The notes beneath the pieces are model-generated. The model was not told the DNA's origin. It ran no database searches and saw only the letters and a program-made list of their open reading frames with translations. A DNA stretch of 64,000 nucleotides from Halalkalibacter suaedae (GTDB lineage Bacteria > Bacillota > Bacilli > Bacillales > Bacillaceae_D), in the NCBI RefSeq assembly GCF_017939705.1, contig NZ_JAGKSQ010000002.1, positions 434,001-498,000 on the forward strand, in the 5' to 3' direction. Positions 26,435 through 35,050 of this stretch are shown piece after piece (position 1 is the first letter of the stretch; every line of letters starts with the position of its first letter). The position numbers and the translations under genes are program-made.

Positions 26435-28222
26435 TTAAAGAAATTCCCCTAGAAACTCAATCATTTTTTCATAAACTTTAATTTCGTTTTCTTTTTTAGA
26501 AAAGCCATGTCCCTCATCATCAAGTACTAAATAGTCAACAGAAGTACCGTTCTCTTTAAGTGCGGCAACAATTTGATCTGATTCTTCTTTCACGACGCGA
26601 GGATCATTTGCCCCTTGTATAACGAGCATTGGTTTGACCATGCTGTCCAAGTAGGTGGTCGGTGAATCTGTTTCTAAACGTTCCTTATCCTTAACTGGAT
26701 CTCCTACCCAGCGGTTCATGATTGGCTTCCAATGATCTGGGACCGAATTAATAAATGTAAATAAGTTACTTACTCCAAATATGTCAACAACTGCTTTGAA
26801 ATATTCAGGGTGACGTCCCGCTAGTAGAAGGGTCATATAACCACCATAACTACCTCCCACGACAAACAACTTGTCACGCTCGGTAATTCCTTGATCGAAC
26901 AACCATTCGATTCCATGAACACAATCTAGACGTGGACCGTGCCCCCAATCACCTTCAACAAGTGTTGTGAAAGTTGCTCCATAACCTGTACTCCCTCTAA
27001 AATTAGGTGCGAAAATAGTATAACCACGATTTAAGAAGCATTGAAACATAGCTCGAAACCATTTTCGTTCAGCTGATTGAGGCCCGCCATGTGGCCAAAA
27101 AATCGTATGACCATTTGAAACTTCTGGTTTTGCTCTAAATAGGAGCGCTTCAATCTCCATGTTATCAAATGACTTATACGTGACAACCTCGGGCTCCACC
27201 ATTTGTTCAGACGTTACACCAAGGACAAGATTATTTGTAATCCTTTCAAATGTCTTTCCTACTACTTTTCGGTAGATATTTGTTGGAATGGTCGCACTTC
27301 TCCCCATTAAATACAAATTACCACTTTCACTTACTACTAGCTTTTCGATAACGTCTGTTGGCGAATCAATTCGGTTAGCACGTTGTTCACCAAGCTTTAA
27401 AGAATATAAATGATCAGTAACACCTTTTTCCGTTACAAAATAAAAAGTCGCTTGTTGTTTATTCCATTTTAATTCAGTTACATTTTCAGTCTCTATTTTT
27501 AATACCGGTTCAAATGTTTTTGTGAGCAGATCGAAGGAAGCAATATAAGAAAATTCCTCACCGTAATTCGTTAAAAAGTAGATCGTTGAATTATCAACGT
27601 ATACAGCATTAGAGCTTGTGTGTACGTCTTCTTTTGATGGAGTAAGTAGTATCTCTTCATCATTAACATGGGCATAGGATAACTGATATGTATTTGCTAG
27701 CATACGTGTCGTAACGAAACTTTCTTCGTCTGGAGATACTGATTGTAAATAACTAGCTGCGGATTCACCTTTGTAAATAATTTTATCTTGCTCTGTCTCT
27801 AAATTATATTGATGGATGTTTAGAAATTGTGGATTGTCTTTACTTGTGACATAGTAAATGTTCTTGCCACTCGCAGACTGGTCAGCAAAAAAGAACTTCT
27901 GATCTTTTTCTCCACCAATAAACGGTTGTCGCTTGCCACCATCCAAGGGTAATGCGTAAATTTGGTAGTTCTCATCTCCATCATTATCAAATCCAGAAAG
28001 AACCATTTGATTTTCTCCATCAATTTTGATGAAATTACACGCTTGATCCACCTGTGCAAATAGATAAGGAAATTGGTTCGGGAAATCAATTGCCCAGAGG
28101 TTATGTTTTCCATTTAAATTACTGCTGAAAATTAATCGACTTTCATCTTTACTGACAGCAAAGGTCGTAATCGCAAATGTCCGAAAAAACTGATCTAAAT
28201 CTGGTTTTGGAAACTCAATCAT
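26435..28222 (-). CDS. S9 (prolyl oligopeptidase) family peptidase
   Basis: About 595 residues. Residues ~1-350 are beta-propeller-like repeats (DESRLIFSSN, DGGKRQPF). From ~360 on is an alpha/beta hydrolase. The nucleophile motif is VGGSYGGYM (serine near 458), with the aspartate in GANDPRV and the histidine in DEGHGF, giving a complete triad. It probably cleaves short peptides or acyl-peptides in the cytoplasm. I chose ATG 28222 because AGGAGCG lies ~10 bases upstream; the longer frame from 28312 has no site and would add 30 residues. Confidence 0.88.
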   Translation of the reverse strand: MIEFPKPDLDQFFRTFAITTFAVSKDESRLIFSSNLNGKHNLWAIDFPNQFPYLFAQVDQACNFIKIDGENQMVLSGFDNDGDENYQIYALPLDGGKRQPFIGGEKDQKFFFADQSASGKNIYYVTSKDNPQFLNIHQYNLETEQDKIIYKGESAASYLQSVSPDEESFVTTRMLANTYQLSYAHVNDEEILLTPSKEDVHTSSNAVYVDNSTIYFLTNYGEEFSYIASFDLLTKTFEPVLKIETENVTELKWNKQQATFYFVTEKGVTDHLYSLKLGEQRANRIDSPTDVIEKLVVSESGNLYLMGRSATIPTNIYRKVVGKTFERITNNLVLGVTSEQMVEPEVVTYKSFDNMEIEALLFRAKPEVSNGHTIFWPHGGPQSAERKWFRAMFQCFLNRGYTIFAPNFRGSTGYGATFTTLVEGDWGHGPRLDCVHGIEWLFDQGITERDKLFVVGGSYGGYMTLLLAGRHPEYFKAVVDIFGVSNLFTFINSVPDHWKPIMNRWVGDPVKDKERLETDSPTTYLDSMVKPMLVIQGANDPRVVKEESDQIVAALKENGTSVDYLVLDDEGHGFSKKENEIKVYEKMIEFLGEFL

Positions 28223-28370
28223 CTTATTCACGCTCCTAGTAATTTGTTTCAACACATTTATTTTAGCATAATGTTTCGTAGTGCGAAATATTATCATTGG
28301 TGATATTATCAAATTGCCCCAATCTTTTATGTACTAATTAATCATTCAGAAGTTAGTCGAGAGTTATTGA

Positions 28371-29144
28371 TCAACGTTTAAATCCACCTTCTGAATGAAT
28401 GATTTGTCCTGTAATCCACTCAGCATCCTCACTAACCAAAAATCTAATCGTTCTAGCTACATCTCTAGGTTCGCCAATTCTGCCAAACGGAAACATTTTA
28501 AGTAATTCGCTCTTATCATGATCAGTCATCCAGCCTGAATCAGTTGGACCAGGGTTTATCGCATTAACAGTTATTCCAAGTTTGGCTACCTCTGCTGCGA
28601 GTGTAATTGTTAGAGCATCGATGGCTCCTTTAGTTGTTGCATAGGCTAATTCACCAGGCATTGGTCCTTGAAACTGTCCCGACGTAATATTTACGATTCT
28701 TCCTCCTCTTTTCTTTTTGAATGTCCTAGCAAACTGACTACTCAACAGTGTTGTCGCTCTAATATTAATGAAATAATGCTGATCGAGGTCATCTACAGTT
28801 AGAGAAGTAAAGTCATTATTCGTAGAGTAAGCTGCGTTATTTATTAATATGTCTGGCTCACCAAATTCATCAATGACTCGATTTAATAGATCAGTCGCTG
28901 CATTAGACTTAGACAAGTCCAGCTCTACGGAGGAGACTTTCACCCCTTTTTCTAGTAATTGTTCCTTTAGTAACCTCGGTTCTTCTGATTCAATATTCCA
29001 CGGCATAGTTCGGTCATACTCTGTCCAGTATGTGAAAAAGATGTCACATCCAGCTTCAGCTAGTTCTAAGCATATTGCAGCCCCGATACCTTTCAGTCGA
29101 CTAGCACCTGTAATAATCGCAATTTTCCCTTTCAATTGTTTCAT
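28371..29144 (-). CDS. Short-chain dehydrogenase/reductase (3-oxoacyl-ACP reductase-like)
   Basis: About 257 residues. The cofactor motif is TGASRLKGIGAAI, in which LKGIG replaces the usual xGIG, followed by the LINNAAYST strand. The catalytic Ser and YxxxK are in NITSGQ and AYATTKGA. The acidic or hydrophilic residues after strand 2 do not settle NADH versus NADPH. Substrate unknown. ATG 29144 has GGGGGGAA upstream and is preferred over 29159. Confidence 0.87.
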   Translation of the reverse strand: MKQLKGKIAIITGASRLKGIGAAICLELAEAGCDIFFTYWTEYDRTMPWNIESEEPRLLKEQLLEKGVKVSSVELDLSKSNAATDLLNRVIDEFGEPDILINNAAYSTNNDFTSLTVDDLDQHYFINIRATTLLSSQFARTFKKKRGGRIVNITSGQFQGPMPGELAYATTKGAIDALTITLAAEVAKLGITVNAINPGPTDSGWMTDHDKSELLKMFPFGRIGEPRDVARTIRFLVSEDAEWITGQIIHSEGGFKR

Positions 29145-29386
29145 TGTTATTCCCCCCATTAAAGAAGTTAAGGTATTGAATTAGCATACTATATCAAATA
29201 TTTGTCATCTTTCCTCTTCTATAATTAACTATAGGTATTACTTACACATAAATAAAGTGTAGAACGACCCCTATTGTATTAAATTAAGCGTCGCCTGCTC
29301 ATAATAAAAAAAGACATTCCATCCAAAGCGAACAATCAGTAATTATGGTATAGTTAGAAACTACATAATAGTATATTGGAGGCACT

Positions 29387-29851
29387 ATGTTAACATTTGA
29401 AGAAAAATTAGCAATTATTGAATCATTTCCCGAGCTAGAAAGAAAAGATGTATCATTAGGACGTGTGAATTTTCATTACAATGAAAGCTCGTACGATCAG
29501 AAAAATGTTGTCTATCATCTCCATCCAAATGGAAATGGATTTGTTTATGCCGGTAAAATGACTGGGTACGAAACGAATGATAAAGGTATGGTTAATATTC
29601 GCAACTTTACCGAAAAAGCCATTCGATCAACTGTTAGAAAAGCCATTCTCTCCTTAACACCAAGAGAAACTGAGCGACTTGATGAACCAACCGAGGAAGT
29701 TTGGATTAATGACAATACCGTTACACTTACAGTACTTAAAGAAGAAGATATTTGGAATGTTTATACTGATGAGGATGTTCTTGATGGAACATTTAATTCA
29801 TACAGAGAAGCCACTAACTACCTAGAGGCAGAAGGTTTTTCTCGAATCTAA
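29387..29851 (+). CDS. Conserved hypothetical protein (154 aa)
   Basis: I do not recognise this family. It is soluble, with an N-terminal helical segment (MLTFEEKLAIIESFPEL), a central beta-rich part (VVYHLHPNGNGFVYAG) and a C-terminal helix ending LEAEGFSRI. The ribosome binding site is GGAGG. It is a single gene with its own terminator at 29860-29893. No link to a neighbouring pathway is visible. Confidence 0.75.
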   Translation: MLTFEEKLAIIESFPELERKDVSLGRVNFHYNESSYDQKNVVYHLHPNGNGFVYAGKMTGYETNDKGMVNIRNFTEKAIRSTVRKAILSLTPRETERLDEPTEEVWINDNTVTLTVLKEEDIWNVYTDEDVLDGTFNSYREATNYLEAEGFSRI

Positions 29852-29859
29852 CTATTTAA

Positions 29860-29893
29860 CAGACGTTCAGGGATGCCTTGAATGTCTTTTTTT
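29860..29893 (+). terminator. Intrinsic terminator of the 154-aa protein gene
   Basis: AGAC-TTCA-GG pairs with CC-TGAA-GTCT, followed by seven T. Confidence 0.75.
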
Positions 29894-30103
29894 ATTATTC
29901 TTACGCGATTAATCTAGGAATTTGATTCTTAACTAAAAATGGTCTCGATATGTTCTCATATTTCAATTAATGAACACTAAGTTTACATAATATAATTATG
30001 ACAAACTATTGAACTGAAAATAGAATTTTTTTACTAATTATCTATTTATTTATAATCTATTATTTTATAATTAATATTGTAAATTACTGTAAGGAGGCAG
30101 AGG

Positions 30104-30246
30104 ATGAATAATAAACTATTTGTTTTTTTAGTGTTCTCTTATTTATTTTAGCTTTAGTTCCAAAGAGAATGATCATTTTCACTGTTAACAATAATAATAA
30201 CGGGATCACTGAGGAATCGCCTGATAATAATGAATCAATTTCCTAA
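30104..30246 (+). pseudogene. Small membrane protein gene with a frameshift at a T7 tract
   Basis: AAGGAGG is well placed before ATG 30104. The frame reads MNNKLFVFLVFSYLF and stops at once. Adding one T to the T7 run (30123-30129) would continue as VLLFILALVPKRMIIF plus a polar Asn-rich tail, stopping at 30246, for about 47 residues. That is a typical small membrane protein. It may be a decayed gene, a homopolymer sequencing error, or a slippage-controlled gene. Confidence 0.45.
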
Positions 30247-30251
30247 AGCTT

Positions 30252-30289
30252 AAAAGACCTAGAATGATCTCTTTCTTCATTCTAGGTCT
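30252..30289. terminator. Hairpin after the acyl-CoA ligase gene (end of the fad block)
   Basis: AGACCTAGAATGA pairs with TCATTCTAGGTCT. It ends the minus-strand fad operon and could also stop plus-strand transcription from 30104. Confidence 0.8.
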
Positions 30290-30306
30290 AGCAAACTAAA
30301 AATCTT

Positions 30307-31986
30307 TCACTCTACAAACCCTTTATTCTTTTCCTCTTCAACGACTAATCTACGCAATGTTTTGCCGACTAAGGTTTTTGGTAGGCTTGTGCGAAACTCA
30401 TATTTTCTCGGTACCTTGTAAGCAGCAAGTCTTTCTCGACAAAATGCTTCTAGCTGATTAGCGTCTGTTGATACACCTTCTTTTAAGACAATATAGGCTT
30501 TCACTGTCTCACCTCGATATTCATCTGGTACTCCAGCTACTACTACGTCCATCACGGCTGGGTGTTTAAATAGTACCTCTTCTATTTCCCGAGGATAAAT
30601 ATTAAATCCACCTGCAATAATAAGATCCTTTTTCCGGTCCATAATATAGAAAAAACCATCGTTATCCATCATCGCCATATCACCAGTATAAAGCCAACCA
30701 TCTCTTAATGTTTCACTCGTTGCTATAGGCTGATTCCAATATCCTTGCATGACTTGTGGCCCCTGGATAAGTAACTCTCCAACATTTCCATTCTCAACAT
30801 CTTCACCTGTCTCTGGATCGACGACTTTAGCTATTGTATCAGGGAATGGTATACCAATCGAACCAAGTTTTCTTTTTTCCCAGATATTATTTGCATGTGT
30901 TACTGGTGATGCTTCGGTTAAACCATACCCCTCAATTAATTTTCCATTTGTTAACTTTTCAAATCGTTCCTGAACATTTCCAGGTAATGGTGCAGCACCA
31001 CTAATACAAATATTAATAGAGGACAAATTATATTTTTGAACGTCAGGATGATTAATTAGCGATATATACATCGTTGGTGCCCCTGGAAAGGTACTGGGTT
31101 TCATCTTGTCTATTAATTTTAAAGACAAATCAATATCAAACTTCGGTAATAGGATCAACATTCCACCAAGCCTCATCGCGAGATTCATTAACACGGTCAT
31201 ACCAAATACATGAAAAAAAGGTAATGCTGCTAGATAACGTTCGTTTCCTTCTTCACTCTTGTAGCACCAAGCTCTTGTTTGGATTGTATTTGCAACTAAA
31301 TTATAGTGAGTAAGCATGACCCCTTTCGCTATACCAGTTGTGCCACCAGTATATTGAAGTAGAGCGAGATCCGTTTCTGCATCAAGTTCTACAGTAATCG
31401 GAATCGCTAATGCTGATTTAAGAAGATGTTTGTAGGAGTGGACCTTTTCACTATAAGTGACATCCATTGATAAGCCGTCTTTTTTCACTGTTAATGGATA
31501 GAGTATATTTTTTGGAAAAGGGAGATAATCTTTGATAGAGGTAAAGATTATATTTCTTACATTAGTTTTAGGTATTACGCGTTGAATTCGCTTAAATAAT
31601 AGATCAAGTGCAATTAGGATTGACGTTCCTGAGTCATTCAATTGATATTCAAGCTCTTGTTCCATATAGGTTGGATTTGTTTGAACAACAACAGCACCGA
31701 TTAGTAAGGAACCGTAATAGGCAATGACGGCTTGAGGGCAATTAGGTAGCATAATTGCTACCCTATCGCCTTTTTGAACGCCAAGATCTTTTAATACATT
31801 TGCAAAACGATAGGTTTCATCGAGCAATTCCTTGTATTTTATTTTCTTACCCAAAAATGCTAAAGCGATATGTTCAGGAAATTTTTCTGCAGAATCATTC
31901 AGGAATTGAGCTAAATTCTGTTTAGGGTAATCATAATTTGGTAAAACCTCTTTAGGGTAACACTCTAGCCACGATTTTTCAGACAT
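30307..31986 (-). CDS. lcfA: Long-chain fatty acid-CoA ligase
   Basis: 559 residues of the AMP-forming acyl-CoA synthetase family. The P-loop-like motif is LLQYTGGTTGIAKGVMLTH, then YGLTEASPV, the hinge YIMDRKKDLI, and the C-terminal catalytic lysine region ...PKTLVGKTLRR. It activates fatty acids for the beta-oxidation enzymes encoded upstream. I chose ATG 31986, with GGGGTG upstream; the frame could begin at GTG 31995. It is the last gene of the fad operon. Confidence 0.92.
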   Translation of the reverse strand: MSEKSWLECYPKEVLPNYDYPKQNLAQFLNDSAEKFPEHIALAFLGKKIKYKELLDETYRFANVLKDLGVQKGDRVAIMLPNCPQAVIAYYGSLLIGAVVVQTNPTYMEQELEYQLNDSGTSILIALDLLFKRIQRVIPKTNVRNIIFTSIKDYLPFPKNILYPLTVKKDGLSMDVTYSEKVHSYKHLLKSALAIPITVELDAETDLALLQYTGGTTGIAKGVMLTHYNLVANTIQTRAWCYKSEEGNERYLAALPFFHVFGMTVLMNLAMRLGGMLILLPKFDIDLSLKLIDKMKPSTFPGAPTMYISLINHPDVQKYNLSSINICISGAAPLPGNVQERFEKLTNGKLIEGYGLTEASPVTHANNIWEKRKLGSIGIPFPDTIAKVVDPETGEDVENGNVGELLIQGPQVMQGYWNQPIATSETLRDGWLYTGDMAMMDNDGFFYIMDRKKDLIIAGGFNIYPREIEEVLFKHPAVMDVVVAGVPDEYRGETVKAYIVLKEGVSTDANQLEAFCRERLAAYKVPRKYEFRTSLPKTLVGKTLRRLVVEEEKNKGFVE

Positions 31987-32024
31987 ATCAATCACCCCTT
32001 TTTTGGCCTACAGCAAATAATTAC

Positions 32025-33797
32025 TTAAACAAGAAACTTTTCAGCAGATATCACTCGTTTTGCAATTTGTCTCTTCAATTCAATGGTATTAACAGGTACT
32101 CTTCTGGCTAGCTTTTTTAGTATAGATAGTTGTGTTCGAAGGATGTCGCCTGACTCCATCGCTGACAGAGCATCCTTTGCTAAGTGCTCTATTATGTCAA
32201 ATGACTCATGAACAATCACTTGTGTCATCTCAATTGAATTCTGACAATGAGCTTCACCCTTTTTATCGATTAATTTCTTTGTTCTTAAGTAAGCGCTTTC
32301 CATTGAGAATACTTGGATCATGATGTCTGCTAAATGACTAAGAATCTCCTGCTCCTCTTCTAGCTTTAATTGATACTTTTGTACAGCAATACCGCCAAGC
32401 ATTAGGAAGATTTTCTTCGCCATTGATATGAGGTATTCCTCTTGCTCTAACAGTTGCTCAAATGTCCTTGTTGGAACGAATGTGAGCAGTTCTGATTGTA
32501 AGGCCTGTGCCTTTTGCATGAGTGGTAACTCACCCTTCATTGCTCGTTTAATAAGTGTACCAGGAATCAGTAATCGATTAATTTCATTAGTCCCTTCGAA
32601 AATACGGTTGATTCTTGAATCCCGGTAAATTCGTTCCACCTTGTATTCCTGGATAAATCCATACCCACCGTGAATTTGCACCCCCTCATCAGCAAGGAAA
32701 TCAAGAGTTTCAGAGCCGAAAACCTTGTTAATTGAGCATTCAAGTGCATACTCAGCAATGACCTTTGCTGAAGCTAAGCCAGCGTCGGAACCACTTAATT
32801 CAATCTCACTCATATTAGAATCCATTAAACCAGCCGTCCGGTAGACCATGCTATCTAGTGCAAACGTTTTAATATTCATCTCTGCTATTTTTTTTCGGAT
32901 AAGAGAAAAAGATGAGATTGGTTTATTAAATTGTTGTCGTTCATTTGCGTATTTTGCAGTAAGTTCAATTGTATCTTTTGAAGCTCCTAAACACCCAGCA
33001 GCAAGTTTAAATCGTCCAATGTTCAAAATATTGAAAGCGATAAGATGACCTTTACCAATTTCCCATAATAAATTATCGACTGGTACTTTAACATCTTCTA
33101 AAATGAGTGAACATGTAGAAGAACCTTTTATCCCCATTTTCTTTTCTTCAGTACCGATACTGACACCTTCCATTGATTTTTCAACAATAAATGTGCTAAA
33201 TTCCTTCCCATTCACTTTCGCATATACAATGAACACTTCAGCAAAACCAGCATTCGTGATAAATTGCTTTGTTCCATTTAATAGATAGTACGTCCCATCC
33301 TTAGAAAGTGTCGCTGTCGCTTTTGCCCCTAATGCATCTGAACCTGAAGAAGGTTCAGTTAGGCAATATGCTGCGATTTTCTTTCCAGTTACGAGATCAG
33401 GCAAGTATTTCCTCTTTTGATCCGTCGTACCAAAATAAACAATCGGGAGCGTACCAATCCCAATATGTGCACCTAGTGAAAGGGCAAATGAAGAAGCTTT
33501 TGATAACCGTTCACTAATTAAAGTAGAGCTAACTTTATCGAGGCCAAGACCATTGTACTCTTCAGGTACATCTGCTCCCAAAAGTCCTAATTCTCCAGCC
33601 TTTTGAAGCAATTCAACTGTTAAATGATAGTCTAATTTCTCAATTTCCTCATCATGCGGTAAAACTTCTGCTTCAATAAAATCCTTTGTAGCGTCTGCAA
33701 TCATTCGCTGTTCCTCCGTAAAGTCATCGGGGGTCACAACTGAATGAAAATCTACATCTTCAATGATAAAACTTCCGCCAATTTTCTTTTCAGTCAT
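32025..33797 (-). CDS. fadE: Acyl-CoA dehydrogenase
   Basis: 590 residues. The acyl-CoA dehydrogenase core spans ~30-410 (YCLTEPSSGSDALGAKA; IYRDSRINRIFEGTNEIN with the FAD-adjacent glutamate). A C-terminal helical extension of ~170 residues is the feature that separates the long FadE form from short acyl-CoA dehydrogenases. It makes trans-2-enoyl-CoA and passes electrons to ETF. AGGAGG lies 9 bases before ATG 33797. Co-transcribed with fadA (54-base gap). Confidence 0.95.
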   Translation of the reverse strand: MTEKKIGGSFIIEDVDFHSVVTPDDFTEEQRMIADATKDFIEAEVLPHDEEIEKLDYHLTVELLQKAGELGLLGADVPEEYNGLGLDKVSSTLISERLSKASSFALSLGAHIGIGTLPIVYFGTTDQKRKYLPDLVTGKKIAAYCLTEPSSGSDALGAKATATLSKDGTYYLLNGTKQFITNAGFAEVFIVYAKVNGKEFSTFIVEKSMEGVSIGTEEKKMGIKGSSTCSLILEDVKVPVDNLLWEIGKGHLIAFNILNIGRFKLAAGCLGASKDTIELTAKYANERQQFNKPISSFSLIRKKIAEMNIKTFALDSMVYRTAGLMDSNMSEIELSGSDAGLASAKVIAEYALECSINKVFGSETLDFLADEGVQIHGGYGFIQEYKVERIYRDSRINRIFEGTNEINRLLIPGTLIKRAMKGELPLMQKAQALQSELLTFVPTRTFEQLLEQEEYLISMAKKIFLMLGGIAVQKYQLKLEEEQEILSHLADIMIQVFSMESAYLRTKKLIDKKGEAHCQNSIEMTQVIVHESFDIIEHLAKDALSAMESGDILRTQLSILKKLARRVPVNTIELKRQIAKRVISAEKFLV

Positions 33798-33851
33798 CGA
33801 ATCATTCCTCCTAAAATTTAAATTATTGGTTGAATCCTTTTACAAATACTA

Positions 33852-35027
33852 TTAAACTTCAAAAACTGCGGCTGCCCCCATCCCTCCTCCAATACACATT
33901 GAGACAACGCCTAAGCCTCCACCACGTCTTTTCAACTCATATAATAAGGTTGAAGTAAGCTTTGCTCCCGTACAGCCAAGTGGATGTCCGAGGGCAATTG
34001 CCCCCCCATTTACATTTACCTTTGACTCATCAATATTCAACTCGCGAATGACTTGAAGGCATTGTGCTGCAAAAGCTTCGTTAATTTCAAATAAATCAAT
34101 ATCATCTAGTTCGACCCCAGCCATTTTAAGAGCCTTTGGTATTGCCTTAATTGGTCCAAGACCCATAATTTCAGGTTCAACACCGGTGACCGCGAAAGCT
34201 TTGAGCGTTGCTAATGGCTTAAGCCCTAATGCTTCTGCTTTTTCTTTACTCATTAGGATCGATGCCGCCGCCCCGTCACTCATTTGTGAAGAGTTTCCTG
34301 CCGTTACGGTCCCACCAAGTTTGAAAGCAGATTTGAGCCTTGCGAGTGCATCAACTGTCGTTTCAGCACGTACGCCTTCATCCATTTCAAATACGATATT
34401 TTTCTCCGTTACTTCACTATTTTCGTTAATTTCAGTAACTGTCGTTTGAATAGAAGTGATTTCTTCCTTGAACTTCCCTAACTTGATTGCCGTAGCTGCT
34501 TTTTGATGGCTGTTTGCCGCAAAGAGGTCTTGATCCTGCCTCGAAACTTGATAACGACGAGCTACTTCCTCTGCCGTAAAGCCCATACCCATATAGACTT
34601 CTGGTAATTCCTCTACAATTTTTGGGTGTGGTGATGGCTTAAAGCCCGTCATTGGAACATGGCTCATACTCTCAACGCCACCAGCTATAATAACATCTGC
34701 ATGACCAAGCATAATCCGCTCTGCCGCAAACGCAATTGATTGTAAACCAGAGGAGCAAAAACGATTAATAGTTAGTGCTGGTGTTGTAACTGGAAATCCA
34801 GCATAGAGTGAAATAATTCTTGCTATATTTAACCCTTGCTCTCCTTCAGGCATTGCACATCCAAAAATAATATCTTCTACTTCTTCTTTTTTAAGGCACG
34901 GTGTTCGTGTCATAACAGCATCCAAAACGGTTTTCCCTAAATCCTCAACCCGTGTTTGTGCGAGAGCACCTTTTTTGGCTTTGCCTACGGGTGTGCGTGC
35001 AATTGAGACAATAACTGCATCCCTCAT
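33852..35027 (-). CDS. fadA: Acetyl-CoA acyltransferase (3-ketoacyl-CoA thiolase)
   Basis: 391 residues, the usual thiolase length. The acyl-binding cysteine is in [15 protein letters not shown] (~residue 90), the catalytic His in [18 protein letters not shown] and the second Cys in [11 protein letters not shown]. It releases acetyl-CoA in the last step of beta-oxidation. The start is ATG 35027, 8 bases after GAGGTG. Lies 20-odd bases downstream of fadN. Confidence 0.96.
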   Translation of the reverse strand: MRDAVIVSIARTPVGKAKKGALAQTRVEDLGKTVLDAVMTRTPCLKKEEVEDIIFGCAMPEGEQGLNIARIISLYAGFPVTTPALTINRFCSSGLQSIAFAAERIMLGHADVIIAGGVESMSHVPMTGFKPSPHPKIVEELPEVYMGMGFTAEEVARRYQVSRQDQDLFAANSHQKAATAIKLGKFKEEITSIQTTVTEINENSEVTEKNIVFEMDEGVRAETTVDALARLKSAFKLGGTVTAGNSSQMSDGAAASILMSKEKAEALGLKPLATLKAFAVTGVEPEIMGLGPIKAIPKALKMAGVELDDIDLFEINEAFAAQCLQVIRELNIDESKVNVNGGAIALGHPLGCTGAKLTSTLLYELKRRGGGLGVVSMCIGGGMGAAAVFEV

Positions 35028-35050
35028 CACATTTCACCTCTTTCATTTTG

